From positions 1 to 16,252 of the forward strand of contig DAIPIU010000061.1 in NCBI GenBank assembly GCA_036770645.1: a DNA stretch of 16,252 nucleotides. Reading direction: 5' to 3'. A program made the position numbers and the translations under genes. Source of the DNA: Rubrimonas sp036770645 (GTDB lineage Bacteria > Pseudomonadota > Alphaproteobacteria > Rhodobacterales > Rhodobacteraceae). Below are positions 1 to 6,961 of this stretch, one piece after another (within the stretch, counting starts at the first letter, position 1; each line of letters begins with the position of its first letter). The notes under the pieces are model-generated. The model was not told the DNA's origin, searched no databases, and was given only the letters and a program-made list of their open reading frames with translations.

Positions 1-48
1 GCGCCGCGCCTGTCAGGTGGCGCTGCCCCGAGCACTGGATCGCGCCGC
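1..48. other. Left edge, upstream of pgsA, no gene assigned
   Basis: These bases precede the pgsA start. All three plus frames are open here, so the end of an upstream gene or a short leader could lie in this stretch, but too little is present to identify it. From memory, uvrC often precedes pgsA-moaD-moaE in Rhodobacteraceae, but nothing visible here confirms it. No clear promoter is visible. Confidence 0.3.
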
Positions 49-627
49 ATGTGGACCGTCCCGAACCTGCTGACCCTCGGCCGCGTCGCCGCCGCGCCGC
101 TGGTGGCCGTGGCGCTGGCGCTGGGCTGGGGCTGGGCGGCGCTGCTGCTGTTCGCGGGGGCCGCGGCGACCGACTGGCTCGACGGAAGGCTGGCGCGGGC
201 CTGGGGGCAGGAGAGCGCCTTCGGCCGCATGCTCGACCCCATCGCGGACAAGGCGATGGCGACCATCGCGCTCGCGGCGCTGCTGGGGGTGCACGGCATG
301 CCCCCGGCGCTGGTGCTGCCCGTCGCCGCGATCCTGCTGCGCGAGACGCTGGTGGCGGGGCTGCGCGAGTTCCTGCAGGGCGCGGCGGTCCTGTCGGTCA
401 CGCGGCTGGCCAAGTGGAAGACCGCGGCGCAGCTGACCGCCATCGCCGTGCTGCTGGCGGTCGAGCCGCTGCGCGGCGCCGGCGCGGCGCTCGGGGAGGC
501 CGCCTGGGCCGGGGGCCTCGCGCTGCTGTGGGTGGCGGCGGCTTTGACGGCCGTGACGGGCTGGGACTATTTTGCCAAGGGCGCGGCGCTGATCGCGGCG
601 CGCGACGGCCGGGAGGGGCGCGGGTGA
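49..627 (+). CDS. pgsA: CDP-diacylglycerol--glycerol-3-phosphate 3-phosphatidyltransferase
   Basis: This integral membrane enzyme transfers a phosphatidyl group from CDP-diacylglycerol to glycerol-3-phosphate, giving phosphatidylglycerol phosphate, the committed step to phosphatidylglycerol and cardiolipin. The 192-residue product is normal length for the family. It opens with WTVPNLLTLGR, the usual PgsA start. The CDP-alcohol phosphatidyltransferase signature (D-x2-DG-x2-AR-x8-G-x3-D-x3-D) is complete: D42, D45-G46, A49-R50, G59, D63 and D67. Several hydrophobic stretches (about 14-40, 68-95, 120-140 and 150-175) fit a multi-span membrane protein. The ATG at 49 is chosen because the family motif begins there; the ribosome binding site is weak. 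Its stop overlaps the GTG start of moaD, so the genes are probably co-transcribed and translationally coupled. The related phosphatidyltransferases PssA and Pcs are less likely given this N-terminus. Confidence 0.93.
   Translation: MWTVPNLLTLGRVAAAPLVAVALALGWGWAALLLFAGAAATDWLDGRLARAWGQESAFGRMLDPIADKAMATIALAALLGVHGMPPALVLPVAAILLRETLVAGLREFLQGAAVLSVTRLAKWKTAAQLTAIAVLLAVEPLRGAGAALGEAAWAGGLALLWVAAALTAVTGWDYFAKGAALIAARDGREGRG
611..618 (+). promoter_or_regulatory. Shine-Dalgarno for moaD GTG start
   Basis: A purine run (GGGAGGGG) inside the end of pgsA lies 5 bases before the GTG at 624. It supports the GTG as the moaD start; the next internal Met is far too late to leave a MoaD fold. Confidence 0.7.
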
Positions 628-869
628 AGGTCCTGTATTTCGCGTGGCTGCGCGAGCGCATCGGCGCCTCGCGCGAGGATGTCGAGACGACGGCCGCCAC
701 GGTGATGGATCTGGTCGAGGAACTGCGCGCGCGCGAGCCGCGCTACGAGGCGGCCTTCGCCGATCTCGCATCGATCCGGGTGGCCATCGACCAGGAGCTG
801 TCGGATTTCGCCGCCCCGCTGGCCGGCGCGCGCGAGGTGGCGTTCTTTCCGCCGGTGACCGGCGGATGA
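624..869 (+). CDS. moaD: Molybdopterin synthase sulfur-carrier small subunit MoaD
   Basis: MoaD is a ubiquitin-fold protein. Its C-terminal glycine is adenylylated and converted to a thiocarboxylate, which supplies sulfur to the MoaE active site when precursor Z (cPMP) becomes molybdopterin. The product is 81 residues, normal for the family. It starts VKVLYFAWLRERIG, close to the family opening (KVLYFA-LRE), and ends in the essential double glycine (PPVTGG). The start is GTG at 624, overlapping the pgsA stop as GTGA and preceded by a good purine-rich site. The moaE start overlaps the moaD stop as ATGA, so the two subunits of the heterotetramer should be made together. The adenylyltransferase MoeB and the other molybdenum cofactor genes are not in the window. 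Identification rests on length, opening motif, GG tail and the moaE neighbour. Confidence 0.93.
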   Translation: MKVLYFAWLRERIGASREDVETTAATVMDLVEELRAREPRYEAAFADLASIRVAIDQELSDFAAPLAGAREVAFFPPVTGG

Positions 870-1339
870 CGCGGCTGACCGTCCGGGTTCAGGCCGAGGA
901 TTTCGACCTCGGGGCCGAGGTCGCGGCGCTGGGCGCGGGCCGCACCGACATCGGGGCGGTGGCCACCTTCACGGGGCTGGTGCGCGAGATCGCGCCGGGC
1001 GGCGGCGGGGCGATGACGCTCGAGCACTACCCCGGCATGACCGAGAAGGCGCTGTCGGCCATCGCGCGGGAGGCGGCCGGGCGCTGGCCGCTGGCCGCCG
1101 CGACCGTGATCCACCGGCACGGGCGGCTCGCCCCCGGCGACCGCATCGTGATGGTCGCGACCGCCAGCGCCCATCGCGCGGCGGCCTTCGAGGCCGCCGC
1201 GTTCCTGATGGACTATCTCAAGACCCGCGCCCCCTTCTGGAAGCGCGAGGAGGGCGCGGACGGGCGCGCCGGCTGGGTCGCCGCCCGCAGCGCGGACGAC
1301 GCGGCCGCCGCCCGCTGGGATACGGGCCCCGCGCGCTGA
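866..1339 (+). CDS. moaE: Molybdopterin synthase catalytic subunit MoaE
   Basis: MoaE is the catalytic large subunit of molybdopterin synthase. It uses two MoaD thiocarboxylates to insert the dithiolene sulfurs into cyclic pyranopterin monophosphate. The 157-residue product has the family landmarks: RTDIGAVATFTGLVR (26-40), LEHYPGM (52-58), a VIHRHGRLAPGD segment (81-92), H103-R104, and DYLKTRAPFWKRE (116-128). The active-site lysines fall at K119 and K126, the same numbers as in the E. coli enzyme as I recall them. Its ATG overlaps the moaD stop by four bases (ATGA), with little room for a separate ribosome binding site, so translation is probably coupled. The C-terminal 20 residues are Ala/Asp-rich and variable in the family. 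Downstream lies a short GC-rich convergent spacer. Confidence 0.95.
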   Translation: MTRLTVRVQAEDFDLGAEVAALGAGRTDIGAVATFTGLVREIAPGGGGAMTLEHYPGMTEKALSAIAREAAGRWPLAAATVIHRHGRLAPGDRIVMVATASAHRAAAFEAAAFLMDYLKTRAPFWKREEGADGRAGWVAARSADDAAAARWDTGPAR

Positions 1340-1364
1340 GGCCGGGACGCGGGCGCCGTCACGA

Positions 1365-1400
1365 GGCCCGGTCAGGGGGCCCGGTCAGGGGGCCCGGTCG
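1365..1400. repeat. 13-bp direct tandem repeat, about 2.8 copies
   Basis: The 13-base unit GGCCCGGTCAGGG occurs at 1365-1377 and again exactly at 1378-1390. A third copy at 1391-1400 matches for its first nine bases and then diverges. It lies between the convergent moaE and the small minus-strand membrane protein, and the second copy contains that small gene's stop codon. It looks like a slippage or duplication product. GGGCCC/GACC symmetry could also let the strand fold, but there is no T-run to call a terminator. Confidence 0.7.
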
Positions 1401-1606
1401 CGGCCCTCGAGACAGGCGATGCGCCGCTCCGCCGCGTCGCGGGCCGCCTCGGCCGCGTGAAGCCGCAGGGTCAGATCGGCGATCTCGGCCGCCGCGGCCG
1501 CCTCGTCGGGCCGGCGCCGGCGCCACAGCGCGCCCAGCAGCCAGCCCAGCGCGACGCACAGCAGCAGAAGCGCGGCGATCGCCGCGGCGAGGACAAGGCG
1601 GGTCAT
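1385..1606 (-). CDS. Small single-span membrane protein with coiled-coil tail (unknown)
   Basis: A 73-residue protein of unknown function. Residues about 3-28 form one long hydrophobic helix rich in Leu and Ala, followed by a positive cluster (WRRRR, 28-32) that predicts a cytoplasmic C-terminus. Residues about 35-68 are Ala/Glu/Arg-rich with heptad-like spacing and probably form a short coiled coil. Its ATG overlaps the stop of the OmpA-domain gene (ATGA, 1603-1606), so it is translated from the same message and may act with that envelope protein. The stop lies inside a 13-bp tandem repeat. No catalytic motif is visible. It is short, but the operon overlap and sensible protein layout favour a real gene over a chance frame. 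Confidence 0.68.
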   Translation of the reverse strand: MTRLVLAAAIAALLLLCVALGWLLGALWRRRRPDEAAAAAEIADLTLRLHAAEAARDAAERRIACLEGRDRAP

Positions 1607-3093
1607 GGCGCCTCCGGGGGCTCTGGCGCGACACGGAAGGCGATGCGCCTGTTGCGCGCCCGCCCCTCCTCGGTCGCATTGTCCGCCACGGGCTCCGCCG
1701 CGCCGTAGCCGCGCGCGCCGAGGCGCGCCGGATCGGCCCCGCGGGCGATGAGCGCCGCGCGCACCGCCTCGGCCCGCGCCTGCCCGAGCCGGCGGTTCGC
1801 CGCCGCGGGGCCGCTGTCGTCGGTGTGGCCGCCGATCTCGACCGACACGCCGCCGCACGCCTCGAGCGCCTCGGCGACGCGGTCGAGCGCGGCGGACGCC
1901 CCGGGGTCGAGCGCGGTGGCGCCGGTGGCGAAGGTCAGCGCCCCGCCGCCCCCCGCATCCTCCAGCGCCTCGGCGCAGGCTGCGGCCGAGAGGGGCTCGG
2001 ATACCGCGGGGGCCGGGGGCGCGACGGTGACGCGGACATCGGCGCGCCAGCCCTCGCCGAGCGCCGGCGCGAGCGCTGCCTTCGCCGCGTCCGCGCCGCC
2101 CCCGGCCGCGGCGACGCCGCGCAGCGCGACGGCGCCCGCCCGCACCATGAGCTGCCCGCCTTCGAGCGCGGCGAGGCCGTCCAGCGCCCCCAGCGCCGCG
2201 GCGCGCCAGCCCTCGGGGGCCGGCCCATCGGCGACGGCGCAGCGGTGCTCGACATTGTCGGGGCCGAACAGCGCTGCGGCATAGGACAGCAGCGCCGCGC
2301 GCGTCGGCGCGTCGGGGACGGTTCCGCGGATCAGCAGGCGCCCCTCGCGCAGCGATGCCCCGAGCCACGGGCCCCCGGGATCGGACCCGGCGGCGTCGGG
2401 CGGCGCCTGGCCGGCGGCGGGCGCGGCGCCGTCCCCGGCGGAGAGGCTCAGCGTCACGTCCCAGCCCTCGTCGCCCAGCCGCCCGGCCGCGGTCTCGATG
2501 GCGGCGCGGGCGGCCGCATCGCGCGGCGCGCCCGTCACCGACAGGCCGCGCGCGCTGACGGCGACGACGCCATGCGCGAGCGCCTCGGCCGCGGCCTCGA
2601 CCCCCGCCGCCGCGACCGGCCAGCGCGCGGGCGTCGCCGCGGCGCCCGCGGCGGACCGGTCCACGACCGGCACCGCGCCGCCCACCGCGCGCCGCAGGCG
2701 GGCCCGGGCGGCCGGGTTTGCCGCGTCCCCCTCGATGAGCGCGCCCTCGGGGCCGAGCGTCACGGTGACCGCGCCCTCCCAGGGCAGGTCGGGCCGCCGC
2801 GGCGGCGGGGCCGGGGCGAGCGACAGCTCGTCGAGGACGGTCACCCAGCGTCCGGCCGCGGCGGCGTCGGCGAGGGCCTCGCGCGCCGCGTCGAAGTCGG
2901 GGGCGGCGCCGGACAGCGTCAGGCGCAGCCCGTCGGCCGAGACCGACAGCCAGGCGCGCCCCGCGGCGGCGGCCAGCATCCCGGCCCGCGCGGCCGCGCG
3001 CCGCTCGATCTCGCCGGCCGCCGTCCAGCCGATCGCCGCCGCGGCGGCGGCGAAGGCGCACAGGGCGGCGGCGATGGCGGGTCGTGCGGGCAT
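1603..3093 (-). CDS. OmpA-family peptidoglycan-binding protein with BON-like repeats
   Basis: A 496-residue secreted or membrane-anchored envelope protein. Residues 1-25 are a hydrophobic Ala-rich signal or anchor segment. The middle contains several segments of about 45 residues that resemble BON modules, each with a 'glxvtG-vpd---r--l---a' pattern: roughly 49-93, 175-218, 243-285 and 314-357. Residues about 385-488 form an OmpA/MotB C-terminal domain: LTFATGATALD, then GGHTDDSG (421-428), N433, the RAEAV helix and ARNRRIAF (479-486). In the family, the Asp of TDDSG (D425) and Arg of the QAR segment (R440) bind diaminopimelate in peptidoglycan; both are present. The ATG at 3093 is the first with a signal-like N-terminus. 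It lies upstream of, and overlaps, the small coiled-coil membrane gene. The OmpA domain is secure; the BON assignment is by pattern only. Confidence 0.85.
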   Translation of the reverse strand: MPARPAIAAALCAFAAAAAAIGWTAAGEIERRAAARAGMLAAAAGRAWLSVSADGLRLTLSGAAPDFDAAREALADAAAAGRWVTVLDELSLAPAPPPRRPDLPWEGAVTVTLGPEGALIEGDAANPAARARLRRAVGGAVPVVDRSAAGAAATPARWPVAAAGVEAAAEALAHGVVAVSARGLSVTGAPRDAAARAAIETAAGRLGDEGWDVTLSLSAGDGAAPAAGQAPPDAAGSDPGGPWLGASLREGRLLIRGTVPDAPTRAALLSYAAALFGPDNVEHRCAVADGPAPEGWRAAALGALDGLAALEGGQLMVRAGAVALRGVAAAGGGADAAKAALAPALGEGWRADVRVTVAPPAPAVSEPLSAAACAEALEDAGGGGALTFATGATALDPGASAALDRVAEALEACGGVSVEIGGHTDDSGPAAANRRLGQARAEAVRAALIARGADPARLGARGYGAAEPVADNATEEGRARNRRIAFRVAPEPPEAP

Positions 3094-3122
3094 GGTCGGC
3101 CTGCGCGGCGAACGGAGCGGGC

Positions 3123-3151
3123 TGTCTCGGCCCTTGCGCCGGTGCTGTCAA
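3123..3151 (-). promoter_or_regulatory. Candidate promoter for the OmpA-family gene
   Basis: Reading the minus strand, a perfect TTGACA (3146-3151) is followed after 17 bases by GAGACA (3123-3128), a poor -10 match. It lies 30 to 58 bases upstream of the ATG at 3093, in the divergent spacer shared with nadE. The -35 is convincing; the -10 is not. Confidence 0.35.
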
Positions 3152-3153
3152 CA

Positions 3154-3182
3154 TTGCGCAGGCCGCGCGCTTCGGGCTTAGC
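3154..3182 (+). promoter_or_regulatory. Candidate promoter for nadE
   Basis: TTGCGC (3154-3159), a 17-base spacer and CTTAGC (3177-3182) lie 46 to 74 bases before the nadE ATG. The sequence around the -10 (GGGCTTAGCTTC) resembles GCCCTAGCGTC at 5321-5331, upstream of the EAL-domain gene, hinting at a shared promoter style. This is inferred from pattern only. Confidence 0.3.
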
Positions 3183-3227
3183 TTCGCGGACCGCGCAGCC
3201 GTCGCCCGCGCGCAGGGAGGGCCGACC

Positions 3228-5294
3228 ATGTCCGACGGGCCGCCGCCGGGCTTCGCCAATTTCCGCCGCCAGGGCTTCCTGCGCTGCGCCGTCGCCGCGC
3301 CGGACCTGCGCCCGGCCGACCCGGCCTTTAACGCCGCGGGCATCCTCGAGGCGGCGCGGCGGGCGGCGGGCGAGGGCGCGGATCTGCTGCTGACGCCCGA
3401 ACTGGGGCTGTCGGGCTATGCCATCGACGACCTGCTGCAGCAGGCCGCGCTGCTCGACGCCGTCGAGGCGGCGCTGGCGCGGCTGGCCGACGCGACGGCG
3501 GGGCTGCACCCGATGCTGCTGGTCGGCGCCCCGCTGCGGGCGGGCGGGCGGCTGCACAACTGCGCCGTGGCGCTGAAGGGCGGGGCCATCCTCGGGGCGG
3601 TGCCGAAGAGCCACCTGCCGAACTACCGCGAATTCTACGAATCGCGCCAGTTCGCCCCGGCCGCCGCGGCCGTGGTCGACCGGATCGAGCTCGCCGGCCG
3701 CGCGGCCCCGTTCGGGACGGACCTGATCTTCGAGGCGCGCGACCTGCCCGACTGCGCGCTGGCGCTGGAGATCTGCGAGGACGTCTGGACGCCGATCCCG
3801 CCCGCCGCCCGCGCCGCCATGGCCGGGGCGACGGTGGTCGCCAACCTCTCGGCCAGCAACGCCGCCATCGGCAAGGCCGACTACCGCCACGCGCTGTGCC
3901 GCGTGACCTCGGCGCGCCAGATCTGCGCCTACCTCTATTCCGCCGCGGGGCGGGGCGAGCCGACCACGGATCTGGCCTGGGACGGCCACGCCATGATCTA
4001 CGACATGGGCGAATTGCTCGCCGAAGCCCCGCGCTTCAGCGACGAGGCCCCGCTGATCCTCGGCGACGTGGACCTGCGCCGCATCGCCGCCGAGCGGCGC
4101 CAGACCGGCAGCTTCGCCGACTGCGCGCGCGAGAACCCGCCGGCGCGCCCGTTCCGCCGCATCGCCTTCGACCTCGGCGGAGACCGGGAGGCCGATCTGG
4201 GGCTGCGCCGGGCCGTGTCGCGCTTTCCCTTCGTGCCGGACGACCCCGCCCGGCTCGACGCGCTGTGCGACGAGGCCTATGCGATCCAGGTGGACGGGCT
4301 GCGCCAGCGCCTGAGCGCGAGCGGCGTGCGGCGGGCGGTGATCGGCGTCTCGGGCGGGCTCGACAGCACGCAGGCCCTGCTGGTGGCGGCGCGCGCCATG
4401 GACCGGCTCGGCCGGCCCCGCAGCGACGTGCTGGCCTACACGCTGCCCGCCTTCGCGACCTCGGCGCGCACCCGGGCGCAGGCCTGGGCGCTGATGCGCG
4501 CGCTCGGGGTCACGGCGGCGGAGGTGGACATGACGCCCGCCTGCCGCCAGATGCTGCGCGACCTCGGCCACCCGGCGGCGGACGGCGCGCCCGTCTACGA
4601 CGTGACCTTCGAGAACGTGCAGGCCGGCGCGCGCACCTCCTTCCTGTTCCGCGCCGCCAACCTGCATGGCGGCCTGGTGGTGGGCACGGGCGATCTGTCG
4701 GAGCTGGCGCTGGGCTGGTCGACCTATGGCGTGGGCGACCACATGAGCCATTACGCCGTCAACGCCTCGGCCCCCAAGACGCTGATCCAGCACCTGATCC
4801 GCCGGGTGGCCGCGCGCGGCGACTTCGGGGCGGAGGCCTCGGAGGCCATGCGCGCCGTGCTCGAGACCGAGATCTCGCCCGAGCTGGTGCCGGGCGACGG
4901 CGACGCGCCGGCCCAGCGGACCGAGGATGCGGTCGGCCCCTACGCGCTGCAGGATTTCGCGCTGTTCCACATCGTGCGGCACGGATTCGCGCCCTCGCGC
5001 GTGCTCTACCTGCTGTGGGAGGCGTGGCGCGACGCCGGGCGCGGGGCCTGGCCGCCCGGCCTGCCGGAGGCCGATCGGCGGGGCCATGATCTCGCGACGC
5101 TCGAACGCTGGCTGCGGGTGTTCCTGCGCCGATTCTTCGGGGGCAGCCAGTTCAAGCGCAGCTGCGTGCCCAACGGCCCCAAGATCAGCTCGGGCGGATC
5201 GCTGTCGCCGCGGGGCGACTGGCGGGCCCCGTCGGACGGGGATGCGGCGACATGGCTCGCCGAACTCGACGCCGCGCTGGGCAGGACCGGCTGA
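3228..5294 (+). CDS. nadE: Glutamine-dependent NAD(+) synthase
   Basis: This cytoplasmic enzyme makes NAD from nicotinic acid adenine dinucleotide with ATP, taking ammonia from glutamine through its own glutaminase domain. The 688-residue product is the long two-domain type, similar in size to the Mycobacterium tuberculosis enzyme. The N-terminal nitrilase-like domain (about 15-300) carries the Glu-Lys-Cys triad: E58 in TPELGLSGY, K127 in VPKSHLPNYREFYE and C183 in EICEDVW. The synthetase domain follows, with the ATP-pyrophosphatase P-loop GVSGGLDST (373-381). Conserved TGDLSELALGW and the C-terminal QFKRSCVPNGPK and SLSPRGDWRAPSD blocks are also present. The ATG at 3228 is preceded by AGGGAGG at 3215-3221. 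It is transcribed divergently from the OmpA-family gene, and the EAL-domain gene follows 73 bases downstream. All catalytic motifs look intact, so it should use glutamine directly. Confidence 0.96.
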   Translation: MSDGPPPGFANFRRQGFLRCAVAAPDLRPADPAFNAAGILEAARRAAGEGADLLLTPELGLSGYAIDDLLQQAALLDAVEAALARLADATAGLHPMLLVGAPLRAGGRLHNCAVALKGGAILGAVPKSHLPNYREFYESRQFAPAAAAVVDRIELAGRAAPFGTDLIFEARDLPDCALALEICEDVWTPIPPAARAAMAGATVVANLSASNAAIGKADYRHALCRVTSARQICAYLYSAAGRGEPTTDLAWDGHAMIYDMGELLAEAPRFSDEAPLILGDVDLRRIAAERRQTGSFADCARENPPARPFRRIAFDLGGDREADLGLRRAVSRFPFVPDDPARLDALCDEAYAIQVDGLRQRLSASGVRRAVIGVSGGLDSTQALLVAARAMDRLGRPRSDVLAYTLPAFATSARTRAQAWALMRALGVTAAEVDMTPACRQMLRDLGHPAADGAPVYDVTFENVQAGARTSFLFRAANLHGGLVVGTGDLSELALGWSTYGVGDHMSHYAVNASAPKTLIQHLIRRVAARGDFGAEASEAMRAVLETEISPELVPGDGDAPAQRTEDAVGPYALQDFALFHIVRHGFAPSRVLYLLWEAWRDAGRGAWPPGLPEADRRGHDLATLERWLRVFLRRFFGGSQFKRSCVPNGPKISSGGSLSPRGDWRAPSDGDAATWLAELDAALGRTG

Positions 5295-5367
5295 GGCTTG
5301 AGGCTTTGTTCACCGCGCCTGCCCTAGCGTCGGTTCCGAGACCGACCGACCGCACACCGGACCCGCG

Positions 5368-6933
5368 ATGATCGCCCAGGGCGCCACCCTTTCCGAGATC
5401 GCCGAAGCCCTCGAGGCCGCGGGCGTCGGCGTGTTCCTCTACGAGGGCGCGCGGCAGACCGAACGCTGGCTCGCGGGCGAGGCCGGCGCCGCAGGCGGCG
5501 GCGGATCGGGGGGCGGCGGGGCGGCGGGGCCGCCGGCGCTGTCGGTGCGCCGGCCGGACGGGGCCGACGAGACGCTGGTGCGCCTGAGCGACGGGCCGGG
5601 CGGCGCGCCGCGGTTCCTCGGCGTGGTGCGCGCGGCGGACGGCTGCGCCGCGGCGCGGGGCCTCGCGGCGCGCGACGGCCGGTCGGGGCTGCAGGCGCAT
5701 CTGACGCATCTGGCCGAGACGCTGCCGCCGGAGACGCCCGTCGCGATCTGCGCCATCGGCGTCGACGGCATGCGCGAGTTCTGCCGCGTATATGGCTACG
5801 ACGCGGGCGATGCGCTGGCGCTCGCGGCCGGCACGCGGCTGATGGCGGCGCTGCCGCCCGAGGCGGCGCTGGCGCGGATCGGCGGCGCCAAATTCGCCGC
5901 GGCGCTGGTGGGCGGGGATGCGGCGGGGATCCGCGCGCTGGCCGAGTCCCTGTGCGCCGAGCTGCACGGCGCGAGCTTCGATGTCGGGTTCGGTCCCGTT
6001 TCGGTGACCATCTCGGTCGGGGCCGCGCTGGCGCCGGCCGCGGCGCTGTCGGCGCCGGAACCCTTCGACGCGGCGCTGGCCGCGCTCGACGAGGCGCGGG
6101 CCGAAGGCGACGGCGCGACCTTCCTCGCCGATCCCGGGGCGGGCGGGCCGCATGCCAGCCCCGCCGAGATGCGCGACGGCGCGCGCGCGGTGATGCGGGC
6201 GCTGGAGGCGGACCGCGTCGCCATCGCCTTCCAGCCCGTCGTCTCGGCGGCCGAGCCCGGCCGCGTGGCCTTCCGCGAATGCCTCGCCCGGGTGCGCGAC
6301 GAAAGCGGCGCCTGGCTTACGGCCGGCGCCTTCCTGCCCAAGATCGAACGGCTCGACCTCGTGCGCGCGCTCGACCGCCGCGTGCTGCGCCTCGCGCTCG
6401 CCGCGCTGCGCGACCACCCGACCGAACGGCTGTCGGTGAACGTCTCGACCCGGACCATGCGCGACCGGCCCTGGATGCGCGAGCTCGCCACCGTCGCGGC
6501 CGAGACGCCCGGCGTCGTCGAGCGCCTGATCGTCGAGCTGACCGAAAGCGCCGCGGTGGTGGACGCCGTGCGCACCAAGGCCTTCCTCGACGAAGTGCGC
6601 GGCTTCGGGGTGGCCATCGCGCTCGACGATTTCGGCGCGGGCTATTCGAGCTTCCGCCATGTGCGCGACTTCAGGCCCGACTGGGTCAAGATCGACGGCG
6701 GGTTCGTCCGGGGGCTGCACGACGACCCCGACAACAAGCTGTTCGTCGACACGCTGGTGGGCATCGCGCGGGCCTTCGACATGGCGACCGTGGCCGAGTT
6801 CGTCGAGACCGAGGCCGACGCCGAGGCGCTGCGGGCGCTGGGCGTCGACTGCCTGCAGGGCTATCGCTACGGACGCCCGGTCATCGAGCCCGACTGGGCC
6901 GAGGCCGAGCGCGCGGCCGTGACGGGCGGCTGA
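5368..6933 (+). CDS. Degenerate-GGDEF / EAL-domain protein, probable c-di-GMP phosphodiesterase
   Basis: A 521-residue protein with no evident membrane span. Residues 1-100 are an uncharacterised region with a Gly-Ser-rich linker at 43-54. A GGDEF-like domain (about 108-255) has its signature changed to GGAKF (172-176), which lacks the metal and catalytic acidic residues, so cyclase activity is unlikely. An EAL domain (about 270-508) follows. Its EAL motif reads ECL (304-306), keeping the metal-binding Glu. The other key residues are present: N358 (VNVS), E390 (ELTES), D420-D421 (DDFGAGYSS), K441 (VKID), E477 (AEFVE) and Q497 (LQGY). It therefore probably hydrolyses c-di-GMP, perhaps with GTP sensing by the dead GGDEF domain as known for some homologues. 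The start at 5368 has only a weak ribosome site. It converges on urtE with 15 bases between the stops. Confidence 0.88.
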   Translation: MIAQGATLSEIAEALEAAGVGVFLYEGARQTERWLAGEAGAAGGGGSGGGGAAGPPALSVRRPDGADETLVRLSDGPGGAPRFLGVVRAADGCAAARGLAARDGRSGLQAHLTHLAETLPPETPVAICAIGVDGMREFCRVYGYDAGDALALAAGTRLMAALPPEAALARIGGAKFAAALVGGDAAGIRALAESLCAELHGASFDVGFGPVSVTISVGAALAPAAALSAPEPFDAALAALDEARAEGDGATFLADPGAGGPHASPAEMRDGARAVMRALEADRVAIAFQPVVSAAEPGRVAFRECLARVRDESGAWLTAGAFLPKIERLDLVRALDRRVLRLALAALRDHPTERLSVNVSTRTMRDRPWMRELATVAAETPGVVERLIVELTESAAVVDAVRTKAFLDEVRGFGVAIALDDFGAGYSSFRHVRDFRPDWVKIDGGFVRGLHDDPDNKLFVDTLVGIARAFDMATVAEFVETEADAEALRALGVDCLQGYRYGRPVIEPDWAEAERAAVTGG

Positions 6934-6961
6934 CCGGGCCGCCGCCGCTCAGACGGTCAGC
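6929..6961. other. Inverted repeat across convergent gene ends
   Basis: An 8-base inverted repeat, GCTGACCG (6929-6936) and CGGTCAGC (6954-6961), with a 17-base GC-rich spacer spans the stop codons of the EAL-domain gene and urtE. It could act as a shared bidirectional hairpin terminator, but neither side has a T-run, and part of each arm is coding sequence. Weak call. Confidence 0.3.

Noticed and set aside
51..869. Open frame running through pgsA and moaD in another frame
   Set aside because: Its N-terminal part is an Arg/Gly/Ala-rich shadow of pgsA. Only the end, from the GTG at 624, is a real protein (MoaD).
2919..5087. Long minus-strand open frame opposite nadE
   Set aside because: It overlaps a fully motif-supported nadE, with low-complexity Arg/Gly/Gln composition and no domain.
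5494..5520. Glycine-serine linker as evidence of an engineered construct
   Set aside because: The surrounding gene and codon use match the genome, and there are no vector or tag sequences. Natural low complexity is the simpler explanation.
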